64,000 nt of DNA, from positions 1,798,001 through 1,862,000 of the forward strand of contig OX388320.1 of the NCBI GenBank assembly GCA_947579605.1, given 5' to 3'. This DNA comes from Athripsodes cinereus (Eukaryota > Arthropoda > Insecta > Trichoptera > Leptoceridae). Made by a program: the position numbers and the translations under genes. A model generated the notes under the pieces. The model saw only the letters and a program-made list of their open reading frames with translations. It did no database searches and was not told where the DNA came from. Of this stretch, positions 33,040 to 43,869 are shown in pieces (position 1 is the stretch's first letter; each line of letters begins with the position of its first letter).

Positions 33040-33700
33040 GGGATCAATCTATTTATTTATTTATTTATTTTATTCTTCACTGTACATTGTTTACAATAAT
33101 ACAAATTAACATAGAAAATATCATTTATACAATTCAATGCACAGAGGGCGAGTTTATCGCTAAAATGCGATGTCTTCCAACTAACCCGGTTATTAAAATC
33201 AAAAAACACAACAAAACAAAAAAAAACAGACATAAATATACATATCTACAGTAATATTATAAATATATAAAAAAAAAACAAAAATACAATATAAAGCAAA
33301 CAAATGAAAAAGGCACATGCAGGCAACAATGTACTCATGGACACATAATAATAAAAAAAAGTAGAACATACACACATTGCCGCGTGCACATGCATAGGGG
33401 AAAGGGTTTTAGGAGTCAGATACTAAATTCAGTGAAAGGAAGTGATTTTTGACAGCTTGTCTGAAAGAAGGAAAAGTTGTTATCATTCTGATTTTTGAAG
33501 GAAGATTGTTCCAACAGCGAGCACCATGAACAAGAAATGAGTTGGACAGAAAGTTCGTACTGTGTGCTGGTACTGCTAGAAGACGCTCTCTGTTGGATCG
33601 CAAAGGTAAACCATGACTCGCCAGATACTCGAATTTTTCTTTAAGATAGTATGGGGAGGACGTTAAAAATAATGTTTTAAAAACTAGACACAAAATGTGA
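33040..33700 (-). mobile_element. 5'-truncated LINE, C-terminus and 3' UTR (family K)
   Basis: The minus-strand frame 33,693-33,409 (94 codons) contains RSNRERLLAVPAHSTNFLSN SF, then GARCWNNLPSKIR and FRQAVKNHFLSL, the C-terminal signature of CR1-group LINE polyproteins. The stop is followed by ~200 bp of A-rich DNA, then the family K block (GTTAGTTGGAAGACATCGC, CTCGCCCTCTGTGCATTG, ATGTACAGTGAAGAATAAAA) and a TAAA-type tail at 33,048-33,075. This links the family K 3' UTR to a coding region. Confidence 0.8.
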
Positions 33701-34174
33701 AGATCACGTCTTTGACGTGTTATCTATTGTCAATTATTGACAATCTATTGTCAATTAAACGATAAGAATTGTCTTCCGTAACGACGTTTGACGTTCTTAT
33801 TTCACTATTTATCGATCCTATAAAAATAACATCAAAGTCACGACAAGAGATCACTCAATTGACTCAAAAATATTCTGGGTGGAGGCAATTGGTTTCTGTA
33901 CTGTGCGGTTATTTTAAAATATCGGAGCCTTTGGCATATCGCCCCGTAGATTAATAGGACAAAGAACACTTCGCGAAAAGGATGAGCTGCGGGTTCAAGT
34001 TCCGTCCGGGGCATTACCGAATATGGTGACGTTGTCTTTTCTAAATCCAATTCCTGTGTCAGGTTTGAAAATGTCACCTAATTTACAACATTATTTATTT
34101 ATTCTTTTTTCACTTCGTCTTTATACAAAAGTGTTAACAAGACAATATAAAATGCAAAATACTAAGACTATATG

Positions 34175-34603
34175 CAGTGGCAAGATTATCACTATGTAGT
34201 GATTTCTTCCCCCTAACAATAATTGTATTATTGTTACAACCCCCAATAATAATTATTATTTACGTTGTTGGAACAATCTTCCTTCTTCGCATAGAGTTTC
34301 ACAATCGCTCAATGTTTTTAAATCTTCTGTTATGGAAAAAATGCAATCTTCTAACTCAGTATCCGTTCCCTAGCCCCCCCCCCCCTCCTCTGATCCGAAA
34401 TCCCTGCCACATGTTGGGTGTGTGTCAAATATTATTTAAAATTTTGTTATTTTTTTTAATTTGTTGTGTATTGATGTTTTGTATATATTTTATGTAAGGA
34501 AGTATGTTTTAATATTTTTATAAAATGAAAGTTTGTTTAGGTTTATCTCAATGTGTCGTGGTTAGATGGAAGAAATCAATATACAGTGATAATCTCGCCA
34601 CTG
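34175..34603. mobile_element. TIR element, about 430 bp
   Basis: The left end AGTGGCAAGATTATCACTAT GTAGTGATTTCTTCC is mirrored at the right (GGAAGAAATCAATATACAGT GATAATCTCGCCACT), roughly 35 bp. A right-end-only relative lies at 63,422-63,478. A plus frame of 106 codons inside is T/C-rich and not protein-like. Confidence 0.7.
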
Positions 34604-34654
34604 AATATCGTACTGGTTTTTTTTTAATTAATTTTTTTTTGTTTACACTGTTTT

Positions 34655-34990
34655 ATAATGATGATGTGCAAAAAAATAAATGAAATAAATTTATTTATTG
34701 TGTCGCAACCCAGAAAAAAACCTATCAAACTGACAAACCCCCATAGTGCATGTGACAGGGCACAATGGACACTCCAACAAGTGTGGCATGGTCTGTGCTG
34801 GACCGCAGTCACACTCATAGATTCATCTTGTAAGAAACCCCATCGTTCTCTATTCTAACGGCTGTTTCCTAAACCAGATCTTAGACGATTAAAGGTTTTC
34901 CATGTCCTATATATTTCTACGCCTTCTGCAGCAAGGTGTTCTCAGGCTAGGAATAAGGTTCGCATATTTGCGATTCTTCTGTCCACCTTA
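34655..34990 (-). mobile_element. LINE C-terminal zinc-knuckle remnant
   Basis: The minus strand reads FNRLRSGLGNSR, then RWGFLQDE, then ECDCGPAQTMPHLLECPLCP and VTCTMGVCQFDR. This is the CxCGxxQTMxHLLxCPLCP motif of insect LINE C-termini, broken by one stop and one frameshift. It ends in an AATAAATAAATTTATTT tail near 34,675. Confidence 0.72.
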
Positions 34991-34999
34991 CAATTTATA

Positions 35000-36126
35000 T
35001 TAATACACCAGACGTCCCACATTAGTTAATTAACAATTTTCGTCTTAGAAATATCTAAAGGTTACAAACACAAAACAAAATGTAGCTATTAATAGTTTTT
35101 TTCATAGATGGCTTTTCTATTATTTGTGAATAAAGGGAAAAAATAGTATTTTCGTGATGACGCAAAGAGAGAAAGAAAGGTTAATCGTCCAACTAAATAA
35201 TTCGGGTGGGTACAGTGTCAAGGCTATAGCCATTAACAGGATACAGGGTTTTTCTTATAAATAGAATGAAAAAAATCAGATAATGAATTGATAGAAAATA
35301 AATTTGTGCCCTTCTATTTGATAATATTGAAGTATAGTTAAATTCATGTATATAAAATGCACACTAAAAATTGGTCAAAACACACACACACAAAATATTC
35401 ATAAATGATGAAAAAAATTACACCGATCCATGTGAACCAATGAATCCTGTCTATGGCATACACGTTGAAACAAATTAAAACATAAAATAAAATAAAAAAA
35501 AAGCTGATAGCGCCCCTCTTATGCCAGTGTGTTAACTATTCTCATACTAAACATGCATAATAGTGATAAGCACTTTTTTTCAAAATCAATTTGATCAAAA
35601 GGCGTACATATTGCCTTGAGGCAATAGCTCCCAGTAAACCTAATTTCATCACCTTTGACAAATAATTATTGAAAGATAAAACAGTAAAGAGGAAAAAACA
35701 TAATTTTGAGAAATTAAACCTTTCAACTCCACCACCAAGAATACTCAAGTTGAAAGCAACACATCCCCTGAACCCCGTCAGCGAGTCACCGAAGACTTCC
35801 ACTCCTTCCCCCCTGATGCGAGAATAATAAATCTAAAGACTGCACATTCTGCTTGTAGAATTGTTCTGACTAATATTATTATGAATAATATTAAAATATT
35901 TGTGAAAAATGGATTTAGGCGCCTTTGCGTGTGAAACCCTCACATATAACTTGATTATTTACATTAGTCATTTTAGAAAAACATAGAAACTCATTTGTTT
36001 TTGTGGAGATTCAATTAACATTTTCTTTAGAAATAAATGAATGTGGGCATTTTTGGTATTTTTTAGTCATAGATTTTTCTAAAAATATCTATTTACCTTT
36101 TGTAGATATTAATTTGAAGCAAAATG
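35000..36126. other. AT-rich stretch without recognised features
   Basis: An (AC)n run lies near 35,384. An 86-codon minus frame at 35,542-35,802 has no recognised domain. Confidence 0.4.
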
Positions 36127-36393
36127 TAATAACCCGTGGAGTACCCGGTAAAGAATTGGTCTCCCACTCTTATTCGTAAGTTTTCGAGTGTCCTGTAAAA
36201 GGCAGGTGTTCGAAAAATAAGACATTTTACATCTTAAATTCAGCGATGAGGTTTGCCACCCATTCTGAATGTCTTGATTTTATAATGGCACGGAGAGGAC
36301 AGCTTGCATGTTTATTATATGCAGCTGGTCTGCTGGCTACCCCACTTGTGGGATATGCCGTGATGGTATAGTAGTATAGTAGTAGTAGTATTT
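36127..36393 (+). mobile_element. Family A SINE-like repeat, full length
   Basis: A good reference copy: CCGTGGAGTACCCGGTAAAG, TTGGTCTCCCACTC, GTAAGTTTTCGAGTGTCCTG, AAAGGCAGGTGTTCG, CATCTTAAATTCAGCGATG, GGCACGGAGAGGACAGCTTG, CAGCTGGTCTGCTGGCTACC, CTTGTGGGATATGCCGTGAT, then a (TAG)n tail to 36,393. Confidence 0.85.
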
Positions 36394-36439
36394 AGGTACT
36401 TATTCAACAATTCACGGCATTGGCCTTTTATATGTGTAA

Positions 36440-36690
36440 ATATCATATAATATTCATACCATTGCTAAGTGGAGTAGCAAGCGAACCCAATACATGTAAA
36501 AAAAACATGCATGTCGTCCTCTATGTGCTGATAAAAAAAAAAAAAATCAGGACGGTTAATAATTGAAGATTTCAAATGTCTTACATCTACGTGATGTTAA
36601 TTATTTATTGATTTCCAATAAACGATTATTGCCTCTTATTCATTTTACGAACACCTGCTTTTTACAGAACACCGAAAATATGGAAAGATA
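36440..36690 (-). mobile_element. Family A, diverged, opposite orientation
   Basis: On the minus strand the 5' part reads GGTGTTCTGTAAAAAGCAGG TGTTCG near 36,680 and the 3' part ends near AGTGGAGTAGCAAGC. The order is retained with many changes. Confidence 0.55.
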
Positions 36691-36790
36691 TCTGGTCTTC
36701 AGCATCACAAAAGACATCTACTTCCGAATTAACAGATCGATGATCTACAACACGAAGAAGAAGTAGAAGCTTTTACAGGACACAGGAAAA
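36690..36790 (+). mobile_element. LINE C-terminal scrap
   Basis: GGAAAGATATCTGGTCTTCA GCATCACAAAAG reads WKDIWSSASQK, matching the RWKDSWSSxSQ end at 19,835-20,065. A GAAGAAGAAG run follows. Confidence 0.5.
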
Positions 36791-36799
36791 TTTACTGAA

Positions 36800-37762
36800 A
36801 ACAGTGGGAGATTAAGATACCGGGTACTTAAAAAAACACCACTATAATGGGAGCAGAAGATCTTGAAAGTCAGCTGCCTATTTATAAAGTCACTATGGAA
36901 TTACTTAATATATGTAAATGTATTTTTTTTTATTAATGGAAGATAATCAGGATGAGTGGCTTACCTAATCGCTGCTTAATCAAAGATGTTCAATGCCTTC
37001 TACGTGATGTTCAGCGAATAATTGCCTTTTAGAAGACATTCTTTTCTGTAAATTTTAGTAAAAGACCTTTTCTTTGTCGAAGCTTTCCTCTGTCCTGAAT
37101 GATGGTATAGATATAATAATTACATTAAATGTTTTTTTTTTTCATTTTTTAAATTGACTTGAATGACTATATTTATTGTTATTTAAATTTAAAACACGCT
37201 ATCACGATTTCGGTGAACCTACACCATTGACGAGCTGTTCAAGACTAATACTGATTTTTTTTCACCTGGCGATAGTGATTAATATTACAGAGAACAATTT
37301 CAAAATCAAAAAGTTCGAATTTGTTGACTCTTATCAATTTGAATTTCCAAACCAAATGTATCGAATGCAAAATAGAACCGCTAAAAATCCTTTCCAAGTT
37401 CTCGTGTTATTATTATTTTGTCAATCAATTTGAAATTTCAAATATAGAATGCCACATATACCAACGAACACGTTCCGCCACACATATAACTATGTAATTT
37501 CAAATATTCATATAAGCACACCCATTTTTATATAACACAAATAATTTTGTGTACAAGTCGATATGTGTATGTGATATTGAGATGAAAAACGGTATATCCC
37601 AATTTTAATCAAAATAGATTTTTACTAACTTTAAATTCAGATTCACTAAGAAAAAGTGAAATCATAAATTTACATTTCAATAAAATTAAATTGATTATGA
37701 TTGTATGAATTGTGATCATTATTTGAGAATATGCTACACCATTTTATAGGTAGGTATATCCT
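36800..37762. other. AT-rich stretch with a decayed family A piece
   Basis: 36,925-37,060 resembles family A on the minus strand (AATCAGGATGAGTGGCTTAC, TAATCGCTGCTTAATC). An 85-codon plus frame at 37,176-37,433 has no recognised domain. Confidence 0.35.
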
Positions 37763-38022
37763 CGAGGGTATACAACCAAAATGCACTAAGTCAGTCTGGT
37801 GCTACAAAAATTGTCAAAAACTATTCAAGTAATTAACATATTTCCTATGTTTAAATTTGTTTGCAAAGCCTAAAAGTCACTTACCAATATCATCTTAATT
37901 AAAGTTCAAACAATACATGGCGAATTTGTATTGATCTACCTAAACACTTTTTTTTTCATTTAACTGCCACCATGTCATCTCAAAACTGAAATGACTTAGT
38001 GCATTTTGGTTGTATACCCTCG
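37763..38022. mobile_element. TIR element, 260 bp, with 4-bp TSD
   Basis: The ends are exact 31-bp inverted repeats, CGAGGGTATACAACCAAAAT GCACTAAGTCA. TCCT flanks both sides (37,759-37,762 and 38,023-38,026). The interior is AT-rich and non-coding. The superfamily is not decided by a 4-bp TSD alone. Confidence 0.82.
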
Positions 38023-38029
38023 TCCTGGA

Positions 38030-38966
38030 ACATGCTCAACAAAAAAAGTTGTCATCGATCGTATAGGTATACATCGATAACGGATATAGACGTATAATAT
38101 GTATCTACATACTCACAAATAACATGAAATATTCATTAAATTTTCCTTTCTGAATTAAAAATTTATTTTTTTCAAAATTTACTAAAAACAATATATTAAA
38201 TGAACTTACAATTAAAGTAAATTATTTGAGGCGAGATCCATAACTCAGAAGTCAAATATTTCGAAAATTTTGATTGGATTGGTAACACAATCAACGTAAC
38301 TTTTTCGATTCCATTCCATTTACAAATAACTTTGGAATATACACGGTTCCTTGTATAATATGTACAATATTTTTTAGGTACGGAAAATTATAATGTGCCT
38401 TTTATCAATTCCACAAAAAAATATTATGAATTGTAGGTACCTATCTATTGAAAGGAACAAAGACAATGTATGTCTTTAACAGCGCGATTATTATACATGT
38501 AGTATAATATTATTTCACTTTCTGTTGTGTTTTTTTAAATATTCAGAAAATATAAAAATGACGAATTCTCGTAAAAATAAACATTTCTACATTTTGAATT
38601 TTGAAACGTCCGTCTTCGTTGTCAATATAAATATTCAAAAATATCATCGTCAACATCAAATATAATACTATCCGGATCTTTTTTGTCTCCATTGTTCAAT
38701 CACTTTTAAAATTCAGGTTACGACACTATTGCTCTCAATATCTCATATATGAATAGGTACATGTGTGCGTGTATGTGTGTGTGTTAGTAAATAAAATACT
38801 AGTTCACAGGTTCCTCCAATTTACACTTGGCGCCACTGTCAGTCATTCGTGAAATTAGAAACCGTATGTAACGTAATGTATTGAGTTACGCAGGTGACAG
38901 AATTCAAGGGATGGATGTGACGTTCTGTTATTTTTCAAATATAATGTTAAAAGTTATATTTTTTCT
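38030..38966. other. AT-rich stretch without recognised features
   Basis: A TG-rich microsatellite lies near 38,762-38,785. ATGTCTTTAACAGCGCGATT at 38,467 also occurs, slightly changed, at 22,467, suggesting a short unplaced repeat. Confidence 0.4.
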
Positions 38967-39160
38967 TTGTGGCATGGAGGTAACGCTCTTGCTATTGAGT
39001 CAATACGTCTCGGGTTCGATTCCGGCAAAATGAAAAGTGATTTATTCTTTTCACTGTGTTGGTGTTAAGGTAGTAGAATTTCATTATATATGATATAGTC
39101 GATAAGGAAGAAGCAAATGTCTTTTAATTTCATTATGCAGAATGATCTTTTTCAATTGGT
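38967..39160 (+). mobile_element. SINE-2 interrupted by an HPR fragment
   Basis: The head has a box A-like GGCATGGAGGTAACGC and a box B GGTTCGATTCC at 39,012-39,022. The body resumes at 39,134 (ATGCAGAATGATCTTTTTC). Between them (about 39,051-39,133) is an HPR head (CACTGTGTTGGTGTTAAGG, TAGTAGAATTTC) with a rudimentary arm. Both sides of the insert match the same SINE-2 segment, AATGAAGAATGACCTTTTTC, so a ~15-20-bp TSD is likely. Confidence 0.7.
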
Positions 39161-39199
39161 TATTTTTCAAATAATTTGTTGCATGCTAAAAGAGAGTAA

Positions 39200-39600
39200 A
39201 GTAAGGATTTATAAGACCGATCTTGACGTACGGCATAGAATCAAGAGCCGACACCACATGAACAAAAAGCTTTCTTTGACCCACTGAGATGAAAACTCTC
39301 CGACCCATCGCAGGCGTAACTCTTATTGATAGAGTAAGAAACTCAGAAATAAGGAAAATCTGTAATGTTGAAGATGTTGTGCGAAGGGAAAAAGCAAGAA
39401 GACGCTTTTAGAGGAGAGATCATGTGGGGAAGGCGAATTCGGATCGAGTGGTTAGAATAGCAGCAGACGAATGCATGACAGGAAACAGAGTTCCAGGAAG
39501 ACCACCCAAAGGATGGAAGGATAGCTGAGCATCCACCTCCCAGAAGCAGGCTTCGAGAACCACAGGACACAGTCCTTAATTGAAGCAGAAGGAAAAAAAA
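39200..39600 (+). mobile_element. LINE reverse transcriptase C-terminal remnant
   Basis: The plus strand reads MKTLRPIAGVTLIDRVRNSE IRKICNVEDVV, then RRDHVGKANSDRVVRIAADE and CMTGNRVPGRPPKGWKDS. This is the MRTLRxIxGxTLxDRVRxxxIR ... GRPPKxWxDSW layout of lepidopteran LINEs. One stop replaces an expected Trp before RRDHV and another follows KDS. An A/GAAGAAG tail lies at 39,590-39,612. It is a pseudogene fragment. Confidence 0.78.
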
Positions 39601-39916
39601 AAGAAGAAGAAAATAATTTTTCCGGGCACAAAAATATTTTATGCCATAACCAAATTATAAAATATCTAAACGAATAACAATAGTAACTGTTATTTGGACG
39701 TCTGTATTTGTAAATGTGATTTTTTCAACATGTAGGTACCTAGGTATAGATTTCTCTATTATCTATGATTTGAATTAGTGATGGGAATTGATATGAATAC
39801 AGACAAATAAATATTCAGTGATATTTCATCAAACGGAACATTTCCATCTATTGCGCAGTACCTACTTGCTGCGAATATACTACTTAAATAATATGTCCAT
39901 ACAACCTATATATATA

Positions 39917-40325
39917 CAGGGCCCGATCTGGGCAAAAATAATAGTTTTCACCGCTCTTTCAAATTATAAAGTCGTAGGTCTGGCAAAATTAGAAATTTTT
40001 TTGGGTCTCAAAGTTCAAAGTTTATGGTTTCTATATCTATCAAAATAGCCAAAACCCCCCTTCCCCCCTGTAGAAGTTTTTCGAAAAGGTACAGATTTAT
40101 ACAATGTTTCGAAGTTCCCCACAATTCTTAGTATCTAACAGAAAAATACAGGTCTTCTTTGTGCTGTAGATTTATGAATAGATTTTTCATAATTCACCTT
40201 TCGCACATCGTTAACCTATAGTGCTGAGTACTTTAATTTTTTTATAAGACTTGTCTGAATTTCTGAATATACCTCCTCATTTAAGCCGCCCTTGGCAATT
40301 GCTCGGCTCGGCCTTCTGAGCCCTG
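39917..40325. mobile_element. Possible hAT-like element (CAGGGC ends)
   Basis: The left end CAGGGCCCGATCTGGGC and inverted right end CAGGGCTCAGAAGGCCGAG share a short CAGGGCYC terminal repeat. Both ends are GC-rich islands in AT-rich DNA. No 8-bp TSD is visible, so the call is weak. Confidence 0.4.
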
Positions 40326-40439
40326 CATACTAGGTATATAGATATAAAAAAATATCGAAGTTAATACAACATAGAAGGAAAAATATTTTAACGAATTTAG
40401 ATAAAAATGCTACCAACAAATTACCTTCATAAATTCTAT

Positions 40440-40535
40440 CTATCAATACCATCACAGCAAATCCCACAAGTAGAGTAGTTGTAGATTAAACACATGTCAT
40501 AAACAGTGCAGTCATCCTATCCGTGACAGTAGAAA
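40440..40535 (-). mobile_element. Family A 3' fragment
   Basis: ATACCATCACAGCAAATCCC ACAAGTAGAGTAG on the plus strand is the reverse complement of the family A 3' end. Confidence 0.5.
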
Positions 40536-40589
40536 GAAATACAAATCTTTTTTTTGCACATATAAGAAAACATTACAATCTGATCATTT

Positions 40590-40830
40590 TCCGTGGAACA
40601 TCCGGCATAGAATTGATGTCCCGTTCTTTTCCGTAAGTTTTCGAATGTCTCGTAGAAGGCAATTAAGTACTTGTTTGAAAAAAAATAAAGACATTTTAGG
40701 GCTTCAATTAAGCAATGAAGTTTGCCATCGAGCCTGAACTTTGTTTTAATGGCACCGAGAGGACAGTTTGCACGATTATTACATACCCCACTTTTGGTTA
40801 GTTACTTGTATAGCAAAGTAGGACCTAGTG
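40590..40830 (+). mobile_element. Family A SINE-like repeat, diverged
   Basis: CCGTGGAACATCCGGCATAG, CGTAAGTTTTCGAATGTCTC, AGCAATGAAGTTTGCCATCG and ATGGCACCGAGAGGACAG follow the family order. Confidence 0.65.
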
Positions 40831-40839
40831 TTTTTCTGC

Positions 40840-41905
40840 CCTGTTACATTAAGTATATGAAATCAAATCTTGATGCCAATTAGATTCAAACAGTCATGCA
40901 GATACCTATTACGAATGCTGTGAGTTTTTTCTGTACTATACGAGTTTTGATGCGACACTAATATAGTCAATATTAATTTCAGTTACACTTTTGTAGGTAG
41001 GTACGTGAAAAAAGCTCTATTAATGAAAATCTATACAGCAAACAGTTATGACGATGTGGTGACGTCATTCTCAGTCGCTTTAAAGGAATAAAAAAAATGT
41101 GACCAATCAATCATAGAGCTCGTAGCAATAATTCTTAACATGATAAAAAAATAGCGTAGTGTGAGCCTTTTCATGTAATTTATAACACAATTCTCCGTGA
41201 CTTTAGTCTGTGCACAACATCAATAAGGTATAAATATAATTTTTTCCATGATATTTTTTGTCAGAAACACTATGTGCCCGACTAGCCGATGTTATATTTT
41301 CTGCTCTCGTGAGAGAATATTTTTGAATATTGGAATGTCATTATTTCACACGAACTACATCAGACATACATCTGCATAGGTACCTATATACGAGATGCAA
41401 ACACATGTAAATTTTTATTTCCACGTTGTTACACGTCTTGTTTTACTTTACGCAAAGAAGGTACAATAAATTGAAATACAAAAATAATGTTCGATTTTCA
41501 AATTCAAATTTATGAACCAACTCATTGGAAGAAAATTCAGTTCTCTCATTTTTCATTTCCGAAATTCAAATGAAACATTCTTTCCAATCATTTTAAATTT
41601 GAATTCCTCATTCTACTCCTAATGATACAGCGTTCGAAAATCTCTGTAACAAAGCAATACGTTGTATAGTAATTTTATTACTATTTTCAATCAAAATTAT
41701 TGTTTGAATTTTTAAACACACTGACACGAAAAAATATATTTAATATTTTATCTACACCATCACGGAATATTCCATAATAAAGTAGATTATGTTTCAATCC
41801 TTAGACTATTATTTCAATTTATTTCCAAGCGCAGCGGCAAATTTCGAAATTGGAATGCATACCAATTTGATTTAACACAATTTTCAAAATGCACATAATT
41901 ATATG
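40840..41905. other. AT-rich stretch without recognised features
   Basis: A weak inverted pair of AAATTCAAATTT-like words lies around 41,490-41,610. No gene is recognised. Confidence 0.4.
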
Positions 41906-41907
41906 AT

Positions 41908-42155
41908 ATGGGTTTTCTGCGGTTTCCCTGATATTGAACAAAGGCAAATGGTGGAGATGTTTTAATATAAGACCGTCCATAGCGGCACATCTAGATATTC
42001 ACATATTTATTCTTTGATTATTTCTCTATTTGTCACTTACTTCTTTGTTTTAAAAAGCTTAATTTTACATTTACCTGATGATGAAAGCGAAAGTTTTCGA
42101 AAGCCGTCTCGAAAATCCATAAAGTCAACGACGGAATTAGTAAAAATATTTTATT
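41908..42155 (+). mobile_element. Penelope-like terminal fragment (family P), tentative
   Basis: Same blocks and orientation as 29,752-30,035. The core is CTGATGA at 42,075-42,081, a GAAAGC-GAAA-GTTTTC stem-loop, then GAAA at 42,099-42,102. ATAAAGTCAACGACGGAATT follows. The stem differs in sequence from the 29.9-kb copy but keeps pairing. Confidence 0.55.
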
Positions 42156-42164
42156 GATTTTACA

Positions 42165-42325
42165 ATATTTTATTTATTGGTAAAAAGTACAAACTATAAA
42201 TATGGTTTACAAAAATAAAAATAAGTCGGTCATTACTCAGCTGTCATCCACAAACATGAACCACAGTTAAGTCAATTATTTAAGTATCGCACATTCCGCT
42301 CATTCATCTGTTCTTACTAGCATTC
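42165..42325 (-). mobile_element. Family H repeat
   Basis: It is the reverse complement of 58,740-58,945, sharing CAGCTGTCATCCACAAACAT G, CTTAAGTATCGCACATTCCG-like and GCTCATTCATCTGTTCT words. In the other copy the corresponding end is a TAAAA tail, so this is probably a SINE or LINE 3' end. Confidence 0.6.
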
Positions 42326-42867
42326 TCATAAAGTTTATTTTCCATAATTTGAATTTCAAAATTCTTAAATTTCTCCAATTTTCAAAACTCAAATACGTTA
42401 TACTGGTTATTGTTTCACATAGGTTAAATAATATACACACCTTATTGTAAATACATACATAAGTAGGTGCCTATATCAAACTAATTATAATATGCATTAT
42501 ATAGATGAGTGGATATATTGTTATGCCGAATGTTTACTGAGAAAACTTTGTGATTCGATTATCTTGGTTTTCTCAAATGGCTTCACAATAATTTATTATA
42601 ATTCTATCTATGTACATATTATGTATAAGGTATTTATATTATTGTTTTATTCTTAATACATCCATTCAAACTAAAGTTGATAATAATATACTGAAATACA
42701 AACGAAACTGATAATATGAATTACATTTGAGTTACTTGGGATAATACTAGCCAAATGTTACTCATTAATATTCCCAAATCTTCTTTCCTTTATCTTGTTT
42801 TCAGTAGAATTCTAGATAAGCTGAAAGAAGTCACAATATTGATGTGAATGAGTCGCTTATGTATTTT

Positions 42868-43022
42868 GTATTTTTTTTTTAAGATATATCTGGGTTTTGT
42901 TATAAACCCAAATACAACCTTATACACGTTTCACAGTAAGCTCAAAGCTTGTGTCGTGAAAGGGGAGTTTTGCCGGCACCTGGTATCGAACCCCGGACCC
43001 CTTGTTCACTAGGCCGAGACTA
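42868..43022 (-). mobile_element. SINE-1, reverse orientation
   Basis: A T-run (A-tail) at the left, CGTGTGAAAC-type body and a box B complement GGTATCGAACC at 42,982-42,992. It stops at CTAGGCCGAGAC, where a family K LINE tail begins directly. The LINE therefore probably inserted into or truncated the SINE. Confidence 0.8.
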
Positions 43023-43160
43023 TTATTTATTTATTTAATTATTCTTTGCTGTACATACAATTTCATTGAAGGCATACATTCAAATTAAACACAATCAATA
43101 TACAGAGGGCAAGTTTATCGCAAAGGCGCGATCTCTTCCAACTAACCCAAATATTACACC
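43023..43160 (-). mobile_element. Family K LINE 3' UTR
   Basis: On the minus strand it has GGGTTAGTTGGAAGAGATCG, CGCCTTTGCGATAAACTTGC CCTCTGTATATTGA and an AATAAATAAATAATA tail at the left. It is the best-kept copy of the block. Confidence 0.75.
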
Positions 43161-43574
43161 AACTACCAGTGGTGTGTCTTTAATACGAGCCCGAATAGAC
43201 CCTTGTGGTGATTTTTCCCACAAAACGGCGTATCTTAAAAGAAGTTTGTAGGTTTTATTATTATTATTAAAACATAAAATAAACCGAATCACTTAAAGGT
43301 GTTTTGTGTACCTGTGCATAAAAAAACTATAATAATAATCTGTACCTGAGAGTCATTAGGACTCAATGCATTTCTGACAAAAATGGCAAATTTACAAAAA
43401 AAAGGGGAAATAACACAACAGTCGTGAGTTTTAAGTACAGAAATTCTATGGTCATAAGAATTGAAGTTCGCATCACTAATACTATATACAGCTTATTACT
43501 AGTAAAATGTTGAGATTTTTTTCTATCAAAAAATTGAATTTGAAAATGGCATTTTAGTACTTAAGACTAAATGG
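43161..43574. other. Stretch without recognised features
   Basis: Short frames on both strands at 43,066-43,292 overlap the LINE tail and are not genes. Confidence 0.4.
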
Positions 43575-43690
43575 CTCTCAGGTACAGATTATACTCTGAC
43601 GACATATCCCAAGTGGAGTAGGTAGAGAGAATGAAAAGTCATTTAGATCAGATTCTATCCTTACATACTTCTTTCTATTCTTTTACATTT
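43575..43690 (-). mobile_element. Family C LINE 3' end, old
   Basis: ACATATCCCAAGTGGAGTAG GTAGAGAGAATG and CCTTACATACTTCTTTCTAT resemble the CCCAAGTGGGGTAGGCAGAG end of family C. Confidence 0.5.
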
Positions 43691-43869
43691 TAAATAAACA
43701 TTTAACATTATTTTAAATGAAAATATTAAAAATGCGTCACTAATGCAATTTTAATGTTGCATTTCTATCTTTTGTAAACGCTGTCGTAGATAAATGTATT
43801 GCAGTAAGATATTATAATTAAAAAACTCGTTGCAGAGATGAAAAAAGCAATATACGCCACTTTATATTA

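Noticed and set aside
34177..34497. 106-codon plus-strand frame
   Set aside because: It lies inside a TIR element and reflects a C/T-rich strand, including a run of cytosines.
39917..40325. Secure hAT element with CAGGG ends
   Set aside because: Kept only as a weak feature because the expected 8-bp duplication is missing.
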